This document shows positions 46,038 to 53,798 of a DNA stretch of 64,000 nucleotides, piece after piece. The notes under the pieces were generated by a model, which was not told where the DNA came from, made no database searches, and worked only from the letters and a program-made list of their open reading frames with translations. Position numbers and translations under genes: made by a program. Source of the stretch: JANOYC01 sp031428675 (GTDB taxonomy: Bacteria > Actinomycetota > Actinomycetes > Actinomycetales > Microbacteriaceae); assembly GCA_031428675.1 (NCBI GenBank), contig JANOYC010000040.1, positions 1-64,000 on the forward strand, read 5' to 3'. Within the stretch, counting starts at the first letter, position 1. Each line of letters starts with the position of its first letter.

Positions 46038-47165
46038 GTGCCGCTGACCGTCGCGATCGCCCCCGACTCGTTCAAGGGCTCGCTCCCGGCGACGATGGTG
46101 GCGCGCGCGATCGCTGAGGGGTGGCGGACCGCACGCCCGGCGGACGACATCCGACTGTTCCCCCAGGCCGACGGCGGCGAGGGGACCCTCGATGCGATCG
46201 AAGCCGCGGTGCCCGGGGCTGCCCGCCGCTCCGCCGGGGCGGTGACCGGACCGGATGGACGGCCGACGCCGGGCGAATGGCTCGAGCTGCCGGGATCCGT
46301 CGCGGTCGTCGAGCTCGCCGTCTCGAGCGGGCTGCCGCTCATGAGCGCACTCGACCCCGCACGGGCGACCACGCGGGGGCTCGGCGAGGTGATTCGGGCG
46401 GCGATCGATTCGGGCGCCGCGAGCATCTTGATCGGGCTCGGTGGCTCCGCGTCCACGGATGGCGCCGCGGGCGCGCTGAGCGCGCTAGGCGCCCGATTCC
46501 TCGACGCCCGCGGCGCGGAGGTGCCCGACGGCGGGATGGGGCTGTCCGTCCTCGACCGGATCGACCTCACGTCGCTGATCGCGCCGCCGCCGGGCGGCGT
46601 GACGCTCCTCACAGACGTCGACACCCCGCTCCTCGGCCCGCTCGGCGCCGCCGCGGCCTTCGGCCCGCAGAAAGGCGCGGATGCCGCCCAGGTCCGGGCG
46701 CTCGACACGGCGCTTTCACGACTTGCGCTCGCTCTCGGCGGCGACCCGCTCGCGCGGGGCGCCGGAGCCGCCGGGGGCGCGGGATATGGATTCGCCGCCG
46801 CATGGGGAGCGACGATCGAGCCGGGTGCCGCGTTCCTCACGCGGCTGAGCGGCCTGCCCGCAGCACTCGCCGCAGCCGACGTCGTGATCACGGGCGAGGG
46901 CCGATTTGACGCGAGCTCACTCGGCGGAAAGCTCGTCGGCGAGGTCCTCGCCCTCGCGGACACGGCACGAGTGCGCGCGGGAGTCATCGCCGGCCAGATC
47001 GCGACGGCGGCGCTAGCGCGCGACGGGTCCTCGGTGTGGATGGCGTCGCTCGCCGCGCTCGCGGGCGGCGCCGAGGAATCGCGCGCGCATCCGGAGTTCT
47101 GGTTACGCACCGCCGGGGAAGCCGCCGCACGCGCGCTCTCCCCAACCACCGCGCTGGGCGAGTGA
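46038..47165 (+). CDS. Glycerate kinase (GlxK/GarK family)
   Basis: 375 residues from a GTG. The N-terminus IAPDSFKGSLPA, the FPQADGGEGTLDAI block, IGLGGSASTDGAAGAL, and the GEGRFDASSLGGKL motif are those of the glycerate 2-kinase family. It phosphorylates glycerate from glyoxylate/tartronate or serine breakdown, feeding glycolysis. By eye its codons are more GC-rich than those of the neighbours to the left. It lies between the tRNA scar and a bidirectional hairpin, so it may be accessory. Confidence 0.92.
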   Translation: MPLTVAIAPDSFKGSLPATMVARAIAEGWRTARPADDIRLFPQADGGEGTLDAIEAAVPGAARRSAGAVTGPDGRPTPGEWLELPGSVAVVELAVSSGLPLMSALDPARATTRGLGEVIRAAIDSGAASILIGLGGSASTDGAAGALSALGARFLDARGAEVPDGGMGLSVLDRIDLTSLIAPPPGGVTLLTDVDTPLLGPLGAAAAFGPQKGADAAQVRALDTALSRLALALGGDPLARGAGAAGGAGYGFAAAWGATIEPGAAFLTRLSGLPAALAAADVVITGEGRFDASSLGGKLVGEVLALADTARVRAGVIAGQIATAALARDGSSVWMASLAALAGGAEESRAHPEFWLRTAGEAAARALSPTTALGE

Positions 47166-47215
47166 GAAGTGTGTGCCGGCATGACCGTCGCATTCCCGCA
47201 CACACTGCTCACTCG
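47159..47215. terminator. Bidirectional terminator hairpin over two stop codons
   Basis: Arms 47159-47183 and 47191-47215 are inverted repeats matching at 22 of 25 positions, with a 7-nt loop. The stop codons of the glycerate kinase gene (47163-47165) and of the convergent regulator gene (47209-47211) both lie inside the stem. There is no clear T tract, so termination strength is uncertain, but the position and stem length are right for a shared terminator. Confidence 0.7.
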
Positions 47216-48657
47216 ACGGATGGGGGGCCGACGGGGGCATGCGACGCCAGGAATTCGTAGAGCTCACGGTCGTCGACACCCGGGAACGTCCCCGACGGCA
47301 GGGGCGACAGGATGTGGGCATGCAGCTTTGCGCTCGTCCACGCCTTGCCCGACCACTGGCCGGCCAGGTCGTCCGGCGGGCGACGGCAACAGGATGCGTC
47401 GGGGCACCGCGACTGGGATCGCTCAGTCGTGTCGCGCCCACGGAACCATTTCGAGTCAGCGAAGGGCACGCCGATCGTGATCGAGAACTCCTCGGCCGAC
47501 GTCGTGCCGGTCTGGGTCGACTCGAAGAATGTCCCTTCCGGGGTATCCGTGTACTGGTAGTACTCGGTCGTGCGATTCGTGCGAGCGAACGCGCGACGCG
47601 CGCTCCACTGCCGGCACACGATCTGGCCCTCGGTCGACCCGGTCACGTCGGCGGGCAAACGGAGCCCGTCGTTCTCATACGCCTTGTACACCGCGCCGTC
47701 CCCACCCACGCGGAGGAAATGCGGCCGCACGTCGAGGTGCCGCGTGGCGAGATTCGTGAATCGAAGCGCGGCCGCCTCGTGGGTCACGCCGAACGCGTCC
47801 CGGAAGTCCTCCACGGCGATGTTGCGGTCTGCTTTCGCCGCCTGCAGGAATTCGACCGACTGCTGCTGCGGCATGAGGCACGCGGCAGCGAAATAGTTGA
47901 TCTCGAGCCGCTGCTGGAGAAAGTCCGCGTAATCGACGGGCGACGAATGCCCAAGCAGCCGGTGCGCCATCGCCTGCAGCGCCATGGAGCGCAGGCCGTG
48001 ACCACCGGGAATGGATGCCGGGGGCAGATAGATCCGTCCGTTTGCGAGGTCGGTGACCGATCGCGCCGAGTGCGGCAGGTCGTTGACGTGAACAAGCGTG
48101 AAGCCCAGCTGCTCTGCCATCCGGCTCACTGAGCGGTGCGTGAGAGCGCCGACGGCGTATCCCACCGCGCGCACTGAATCCTCAGCGAGCGTCTCGATGT
48201 CGGGCAGGTGATTGTCGAGCACGCGCATCCGTTGCCGTAATTCCGTATTCGCGCGCCTCGCCTCCTCTGGCGTGGCGATCGCCTCCCTCGCCCGTCGCGC
48301 GAGTTCGCGGTGCAGGCCGACAATCGCGGTCAAAGTCTCGTCCGACATGGACCGACCGGCCCGAACGGCGGGCAGCCCGAGCGCAGCGTACACGGGCGAG
48401 TGCTGCGCACGATCGAGTTCGATCTCGAGTGCGGCGCGCAGGTTGGGCGGCTCGTCCTCGAGCAAAACGCCCACCTCGACCCCGACGGCCTCCGCGATGC
48501 GCGACAGAAGGGAGAGCCGTGGCTCCTTCCGCGCATTCTCGATAAGGGACAACTGGCTGCCGGCGATCCCGACGAGTGCCCCGAGCTGGTCGAGCGTGAG
48601 TGAGGCGGCACTGCGGAAGTGCCGGATGCGTTGACCGAGCGTTGCAAGATCTGTCAT
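47209..48657 (-). CDS. XRE/ImmA-IrrE type regulator of the ScfR (RamB/PrpR) family
   Basis: 482 residues. Cro/C1-type helix-turn-helix at about 8-62 (LDQLGALVGIAGSQLSLIEN), then an ImmA/IrrE-like domain whose zinc motif is degenerate (AHRLLGH for HExxH), and a C-terminal domain with a Cys cluster, CPDASCC. This is the layout of RamB and PrpR, which control acetate, propionate and glyoxylate genes; PrpR of M. tuberculosis binds an Fe-S cluster. It diverges from the PEP carboxykinase gene, so control of gluconeogenesis is likely. Confidence 0.9.
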   Translation of the reverse strand: MTDLATLGQRIRHFRSAASLTLDQLGALVGIAGSQLSLIENARKEPRLSLLSRIAEAVGVEVGVLLEDEPPNLRAALEIELDRAQHSPVYAALGLPAVRAGRSMSDETLTAIVGLHRELARRAREAIATPEEARRANTELRQRMRVLDNHLPDIETLAEDSVRAVGYAVGALTHRSVSRMAEQLGFTLVHVNDLPHSARSVTDLANGRIYLPPASIPGGHGLRSMALQAMAHRLLGHSSPVDYADFLQQRLEINYFAAACLMPQQQSVEFLQAAKADRNIAVEDFRDAFGVTHEAAALRFTNLATRHLDVRPHFLRVGGDGAVYKAYENDGLRLPADVTGSTEGQIVCRQWSARRAFARTNRTTEYYQYTDTPEGTFFESTQTGTTSAEEFSITIGVPFADSKWFRGRDTTERSQSRCPDASCCRRPPDDLAGQWSGKAWTSAKLHAHILSPLPSGTFPGVDDRELYEFLASHAPVGPPSVE

Positions 48658-48776
48658 TGCGCCACTTTATCGAAATATTTGGAGATCTTTCCAGCGCATT
48701 TTCCGACAACCACCCGCCAGGGCCGGTGATTATGGGCTTACGCCGAATTTTTCGCCCCTTCTCTCGAAAGGCCATC
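48658..48776. promoter_or_regulatory. Divergent promoter region of the ScfR-type regulator and pckG
   Basis: 119 bp between divergent starts. The part next to the regulator is AT-rich for this genome (TTTATCGAAATATTTGG, including the palindrome AAATATTT). The pckG side has GAAAGG as ribosome site 6 nt before its ATG. Binding of the regulator here is inferred from the divergent layout; I cannot identify a known RamB box. Confidence 0.4.
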
Positions 48777-50642
48777 ATGAGCATCCTCAGCACCGCCTCC
48801 CGCCTCGGCGGATCCGCGCCCGCCGGAGCAGACCCCGCCGTTGTCGCATGGGTCGAGTCGATCTCGTCTCTCACCCTGCCCGACGCCGTCCAGTGGTGCG
48901 ACGGGTCGTCGAGTGAGTACGACGCGCTCACGAAACTCATGGTCCGCCAGGGCACCCTCGTGCAAGTGAACCCCGAACACCGTCCATACAGTTTCCTCGC
49001 ACGAAGCGATCCCGACGACGTGGCCCGAGTCGAAGACCGCACTTTCATCTGCACCAAGAACGAGGCGGATGCCGGACCCACGAACAACTGGATCGCCCCG
49101 ACCCAGATGCGCTCGACCCTCGACCGTCTCTTCGAGGGAAGCATGCGCGGCCGCACGATGTACGTCATCCCGTTCTCCATGGGCCCCCTCGGCTCGCCGT
49201 ACTCGCGCATGGGCGTCCAGGTCACCGACTCGCCATACGTCGTTGCGGGCATGGCAATCATGACCCGCATGGGCTCAGCCGCTCTCGCCCTCATCAACGC
49301 TGCGACAGCCTGGGTCCCGGCGGTGCATAGCGTCGGCGCGCCGCTCGAGGAGCATGGGCAGGATGTGGCGTGGCCGTGCAATTCCACGAAGTACATCGCA
49401 CATTTTCCCGAGACACGCGAGATCTGGTCGTTCGGGTCCGCGTACGGCGGCAACGCGCTCCTGGCCAAGAAGGCATTCGCGCTCCGGATCGCCTCGGTGA
49501 TGGCCCGCGACGAGGGCTGGCTTGCCGAGCACATGCTCATCCTCAAAGTCACGAACCCACGGGGGCGGGTGTTCCACGTCGCCGCGGCATTCCCCTCCGC
49601 GTGCGGCAAGACCAATCTCGCGATGCTCACCCCGACGATTCCCGGCTGGACCGTCGACACGATCGGCGACGACATCGCGTGGCTACACCCGGCCGCCGAC
49701 GGCACCCTGCGCGCGATCAACCCGGAGGCCGGGTTCTTCGGCGTCGCCCCCGGTACCGGAGCCTCGACCAACGCGACCGCCGTCGACACTCTGTGGGGCA
49801 ACGCGATCTTCACCAATGTGGCGCTGCGCGACGACGGCGATGTCTGGTGGGAGGGATTGACCGACCGCGCGCCCGACCACCTCATCGACTGGGAGGGCAA
49901 CGACTGGACGCCGGACTCCGGTCGTCCTGCCGCGCATCCGAATTCCCGGTTCACCGTAGCGGCCAGCCAGTGCCCGTCGATATCCGATGACTGGCAGGAC
50001 CCGCGGGGCGTCGTCATCGACGCCATCATCTTCGGCGGCCGCCGTGCGACCAACGTGCCTCTCGTGGTGGAGTCGCGCGATTGGCAGCATGGCGTCTTCA
50101 TGGGCGCCACGATCTCTTCGGAGAAGACGGCGGCCGCCGAAGGCACTGTCGGCGAGCTACGGCGTGACCCGTTCGCCATGGTTCCGTTCTGCGGATACAA
50201 CATGGCTGATTACTGGGCGCACTGGCTGAAGGTCGGTGCCGAATTGCGCACCCGCGGCAACGTTCCGCGCATTTTCCAAGTGAACTGGTTCCGCACCGAC
50301 GACGCCGGGAAGTTCCTGTGGCCCGGGTTCGGCGAGAACGCGCGTGTGTTGGAGTGGATTCTGGATCGCGTCGATGGTGGAACACCCGCGATCGACACGC
50401 CGCTGGGCTTCATCCCGCGCCGCGAGGGGATCAATCGTGACGGCCTGTCGGTGACGGACGCGCAATTCGCGGAACTGTTCGACATCGACCCGGCCCGCTG
50501 GCTCGATGAGGCGTCGTCGATAGAGGAGTTCTTTGCCGGCTTTGGCGATCGGGTTCCGGAGGAGCTGCAGAGAGAATTGAGTACACTACGGGCCCGCTTC
50601 GAGCGAGCACGTTCCGAGGAAGCGATCCCTGCAGTCGCTTGA
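48777..50642 (+). CDS. pckG: Phosphoenolpyruvate carboxykinase (GTP)
   Basis: 621 residues from the ATG at 48777, with GAAAGG upstream. The GTP-type enzyme is recognised by the P-loop with its active-site Cys (AAFPSACGKTNLAM, about residue 273), the GDDIAWL metal-binding block and the NWFRTDDAGKFLWPGF stretch. It makes PEP from oxaloacetate, the entry to gluconeogenesis from acetate or fatty acids. Regulation by the divergent ScfR-type protein is inferred. Confidence 0.96.
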   Translation: MSILSTASRLGGSAPAGADPAVVAWVESISSLTLPDAVQWCDGSSSEYDALTKLMVRQGTLVQVNPEHRPYSFLARSDPDDVARVEDRTFICTKNEADAGPTNNWIAPTQMRSTLDRLFEGSMRGRTMYVIPFSMGPLGSPYSRMGVQVTDSPYVVAGMAIMTRMGSAALALINAATAWVPAVHSVGAPLEEHGQDVAWPCNSTKYIAHFPETREIWSFGSAYGGNALLAKKAFALRIASVMARDEGWLAEHMLILKVTNPRGRVFHVAAAFPSACGKTNLAMLTPTIPGWTVDTIGDDIAWLHPAADGTLRAINPEAGFFGVAPGTGASTNATAVDTLWGNAIFTNVALRDDGDVWWEGLTDRAPDHLIDWEGNDWTPDSGRPAAHPNSRFTVAASQCPSISDDWQDPRGVVIDAIIFGGRRATNVPLVVESRDWQHGVFMGATISSEKTAAAEGTVGELRRDPFAMVPFCGYNMADYWAHWLKVGAELRTRGNVPRIFQVNWFRTDDAGKFLWPGFGENARVLEWILDRVDGGTPAIDTPLGFIPRREGINRDGLSVTDAQFAELFDIDPARWLDEASSIEEFFAGFGDRVPEELQRELSTLRARFERARSEEAIPAVA

Positions 50643-50676
50643 ACCACATCCCCCTTCAACCAATCAATCTGTCGAG

Positions 50677-50725
50677 TGAGCAGTTTCTGCTCGTATTCGG
50701 ACTTTTTAGGAGCAGAAACTGCTCA
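50677..50725. repeat. Double palindrome downstream of pckG
   Basis: Two 15-bp palindromes, GAGCAGTTTCTGCTC (50678-50692) and GAGCAGAAACTGCTC (50710-50724), lie 32 bp apart centre to centre. Because each is a dyad and they are complementary, they also form one perfect 16-bp inverted repeat (50677-50692 with 50710-50725) with a 17-nt loop. This may be a terminator for pckG, or a pair of operator sites for the sigma factor gene 80 bp downstream. Confidence 0.8.
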
Positions 50726-50801
50726 TTCGGCGGAGGGGGGGCAACGAAATGGACGGGGGGTTCGTCTTAGGGTGTAGATGAGGTGAGGAGCGCCCCCAAC
50801 C

Positions 50802-51416
50802 GTGACGAGGACACCGAGCACGCACCCCGCGCCAAACGCCCGAGCCGCCCCGAGCGCTGAGCGCTGGGAGCAGGTGGTTGAGCGACTCGTCGCCGAGCGC
50901 GGCAACGCGCTCACCCGTTACGCCTACCTTGTGTGCGGGAGTCAGGATGACGCCGCCGACCTCGTGCAGGACGCTTTAGTCAAAACATTCGGTCGCCTCC
51001 GTAACGGCTTCTCGGTCGCGAGCGCCGAGGCGTATGTGCGCCGCGCCATCTTGAACACCTACCTCGATGGCGGACGTCGGCGCACCCGGTGGCGGCGCAT
51101 TGTCCATCTCACCGCCCAACCGGTATTCGAGGACGCACGAACTTCGACCACGGATGCTCGCATCGACCTGCAATCGCAATTGGCGAAACTCAGCCCCCGG
51201 GAGCGCGCGTGCATCGTGCTCCGCTACTACGAAGATCTCAAAGTCGACGACATCGCGGAATGGTTGGGCATCAGCGCTGGCGCGGTCAAACGTTATCTGA
51301 GCGACGGCCTGCAGAAGATGGCGGTCGCCCTCGACCACGAGAAAGAGGCGCCCGGTTCAGCCGCCACCACGACTCATCCCGCCCATCCCACCTCTGGAGC
51401 ATCGCATGCGCACTGA
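50802..51416 (+). CDS. SigE-family ECF-type sigma factor
   Basis: 204 residues from a GTG. Region 2 (ALTRYAYLVCGSQDDAADLV...ALVKTFGRL) and region 4 (LSPRERACIVLRYYEDLKVD...AGAVKRYLSDGL) are recognisable, joined by a short linker, as in the actinobacterial SigE-like group. It recruits RNA polymerase to stress-type promoters. The 3' end overlaps the next gene by 11 bp, which is probably its membrane-bound regulator. Confidence 0.92.
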   Translation: MTRTPSTHPAPNARAAPSAERWEQVVERLVAERGNALTRYAYLVCGSQDDAADLVQDALVKTFGRLRNGFSVASAEAYVRRAILNTYLDGGRRRTRWRRIVHLTAQPVFEDARTSTTDARIDLQSQLAKLSPRERACIVLRYYEDLKVDDIAEWLGISAGAVKRYLSDGLQKMAVALDHEKEAPGSAATTTHPAHPTSGASHAH

Positions 51417-52149
51417 AACCGACCTTCGCGACTTTCTCCGCGGCTCCGAATCGCCAGGCGCCGGGTCACTCGACGCGCGCGCGGTGATCGCTCGCAGCAA
51501 GAGACGGCGCCTGCCCAAGCAGATCGGCATGGGCGGACTCGCCACGCTCGCCGTTGGCGGAATCAGCGTCATTGGCATCCAGAACTTCGCTCCGTCTGTC
51601 GCTCCCCCGCAGATTCAGGCCGAGGATTCGACCATGGGCAGAGATAGCAGCGCCGGATCGAGCTCCGCCATGGAGCGTGCGCCGCTCGACAAGCTGAACC
51701 TGTGCGGCGGTCCACGTGCCGAGGTGGCGGCGAGCGACACGGGACTCGTCGCGACCGCCGAGTTTCCGGATGCGCCGGCCGGGCGTACCGCGATCGACGG
51801 GGCCGTCACGGTGGTGAACTCCTCGGGGGCAAGCGTGTCGGCGACCATCACCTCGGCGCCCCTGATCACCCTCACCAGAGACGGCATCGTCGTGTGGCAC
51901 ACGACGGGTGTGTCCGTCGCGACCGTCACGCCCATCACCCTCGCTGCCGGCGAGGCGACGCGGCTCGGTGCGAGCCTCACTCCGCTTGAGTGCACGAGCG
52001 ACGACGAATTGGGCACCGGATTCGGCGACGAACTCCCGGCTCTTCCCCCCGGCCGTTACGGCATATCGGCCGCCATCGAGGTGATCCTCGACTCGACCGG
52101 TATCGCCGAGACGATCACCGGCCCCGAATCCGACTTCGAGGTTCGTTAG
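51406..52149 (+). CDS. Membrane-anchored partner protein of the sigma factor
   Basis: 247 residues. A charged cytoplasmic head (about 1-38) with DLRDFLRGS and RSKRRRLPK, one membrane helix (about 40-60), and an outside part that is Ser-rich and then beta-rich with two Cys. Size, topology and the 11-bp overlap with the sigma gene suggest an anti-sigma-like role, but it has no zinc-binding ZAS motif (HxxxCxxC), so this is inference. Confidence 0.6.
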   Translation: MRTETDLRDFLRGSESPGAGSLDARAVIARSKRRRLPKQIGMGGLATLAVGGISVIGIQNFAPSVAPPQIQAEDSTMGRDSSAGSSSAMERAPLDKLNLCGGPRAEVAASDTGLVATAEFPDAPAGRTAIDGAVTVVNSSGASVSATITSAPLITLTRDGIVVWHTTGVSVATVTPITLAAGEATRLGASLTPLECTSDDELGTGFGDELPALPPGRYGISAAIEVILDSTGIAETITGPESDFEVR

Positions 52150-52248
52150 CGCTGCCCTCGATCCAAGCTGCGTCGGTAGACTCAGCGTGGGCGACGCCAG
52201 CGACGGCGTCTGGATGCCCCGGGATTCACCCCACGGAAGGCAAGATCC

Positions 52249-52992
52249 ATGGCGAAGCAATCAATTCTCGGCCGTATCGCGCAACTCGCAAAGGCCAACA
52301 TCAACGCACTGCTCGACTCAGCGGAGGATCCGCAGAAGCTCCTCGACCAGATGGTCCGCGACTACACCAACAGTATTGCCGACGCTGAAGCGGCTGTTGC
52401 GCAAACCATCGGCAACCTGCGATTACTCGAGCAGGACTACCGCGAAGACATCGACGCCGCAGCCGACTGGGGGCGCAAAGCGCTTGCCGCAAGCGTGAAG
52501 GCCGATGAGCTGCGAGCCGCGGGCAACGCGAGCGATGCGCAGAAATTCGACAACCTCGCAAAGGTCGCCATCGGTCGCCAGCTGGCGAGCGAGAACGAGG
52601 CGAAGACCGCTGAACCGACGATCGCCTCGCAGACCCAGATTGTCGACCAGCTGAAGAACGGCCTCGAGGCGATGCGCGGCAAGCTGATGCAGCTCACCGC
52701 CAAGCGGAATGAACTCGTGGCTCGAGCGAAGATCGTCGAGGCACAGTCGCAAGTGCACGACGCCATCAAGAGCATCGACATTCTCGATCCCACCAGCGAG
52801 TTGGGCCGGTTCGAGCAGAAGATCCGTCGCGAGGAAGCCAAGGTACTCGGGCAGCAGGAACTCGCGGCTTCCAGCCTCGACTCCCAGTTCGAAAGCCTGG
52901 ACGATCTCGGCACGCAGGCCGAGGTCGAGGCCCGGTTGGCCGCGCTGAAGGGCGGCCGCGGTTCGGGAGCCGCGATCACCTCAGGAAACTGA
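52249..52992 (+). CDS. pspA: PspA/IM30 family membrane-stress protein
   Basis: 247 residues, mostly predicted coiled coil. The family start SILGRIAQLAKANINALLD (amphipathic helix that binds stressed membranes), EDPQKLLDQMVRDY, and the closing EVEARLAAL are typical. It forms large ring or scaffold oligomers on the inner face of the membrane. The next gene begins 10 bp later. Confidence 0.95.
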   Translation: MAKQSILGRIAQLAKANINALLDSAEDPQKLLDQMVRDYTNSIADAEAAVAQTIGNLRLLEQDYREDIDAAADWGRKALAASVKADELRAAGNASDAQKFDNLAKVAIGRQLASENEAKTAEPTIASQTQIVDQLKNGLEAMRGKLMQLTAKRNELVARAKIVEAQSQVHDAIKSIDILDPTSELGRFEQKIRREEAKVLGQQELAASSLDSQFESLDDLGTQAEVEARLAALKGGRGSGAAITSGN

Positions 52993-53002
52993 CCACCCGA
53001 CC

Positions 53003-53794
53003 GTGACGACCAGCGACGCGGAGATCGCGATCGTTCGAGACGGTCACGTGCTTCGGATCGGGTTCGCCCGACCCGCGAAGCGTAATGCCGTCAACTTCGC
53101 CATGCTGCAAGCTCTCTGTGCTGCCTACGGTGAACTCGACCGCGACCCCGACCTCCGGGTCGGCTTCGTGTATGCGGTAGGCGACCATTTCACCGCCGGG
53201 CTCGACTTGGCCGACATCGCTCCGAGGATCGGAGACACCGGCCTGTCGATGGTTCCGGATGGCGGCGTGAACCCGTGGCAGGTCGATGGGCGCACCCTGT
53301 CGAAGCCCGTCGTGGTAGCGATCCAAGGCACCTGCCTGACCCTCGGCATCGAATTGGCGCTCGCGAGCGACATCGTGGTCGCCGCCGAGTCGAGCAGCTT
53401 CGCCCAGAGCGAGGTCCTCCGTGGCATTCTTCCGTTCGGCGGCGCCACCACGCGCTTTCCCCGTGTGGCGGGATGGTCGAACGCTATGCGCTGGATGCTC
53501 ACGGGCGACCGTTTCGATGCCGAGGAGGCGCGCCGGCTCGGCATTGTGCAGGAGGTCGTCCCTGACGGTCAGGTTTTCGCGCGGGGGTTGGAACTCGCGC
53601 ACAGAGTCGCAGCCAGTGCTCCCCTCGCGGTTCAAGCGACCATACGCAACGCCCGCCTCGCGGTGCGGGAGGGCGAGCGCGCGGCGGAAGCGCAGCTTCA
53701 GCCGGAACTTGTGCGGCTCATGCACACCACCGACGCGGCCCTCGGCTTGGAAGCCTTCCGCGGGCGCACCGTCGCTGCATTCGAAGGAAGGTGA
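53003..53794 (+). CDS. Enoyl-CoA hydratase/isomerase family protein
   Basis: 263 residues from a GTG. Crotonase fold: FARPAKRNAVNFAML, the oxyanion-hole HFTAGLDL, and ALASDIVVAAESSSFAQSEV. The two catalytic glutamates of classic hydratases are not both obvious, so the exact reaction (hydration, isomerisation or hydrolysis of an acyl-CoA) is open. It sits in a same-strand run from pspA to the SDR gene at 55680. Confidence 0.88.
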   Translation: MTTSDAEIAIVRDGHVLRIGFARPAKRNAVNFAMLQALCAAYGELDRDPDLRVGFVYAVGDHFTAGLDLADIAPRIGDTGLSMVPDGGVNPWQVDGRTLSKPVVVAIQGTCLTLGIELALASDIVVAAESSSFAQSEVLRGILPFGGATTRFPRVAGWSNAMRWMLTGDRFDAEEARRLGIVQEVVPDGQVFARGLELAHRVAASAPLAVQATIRNARLAVREGERAAEAQLQPELVRLMHTTDAALGLEAFRGRTVAAFEGR

Positions 53795-53798
53795 GTTC

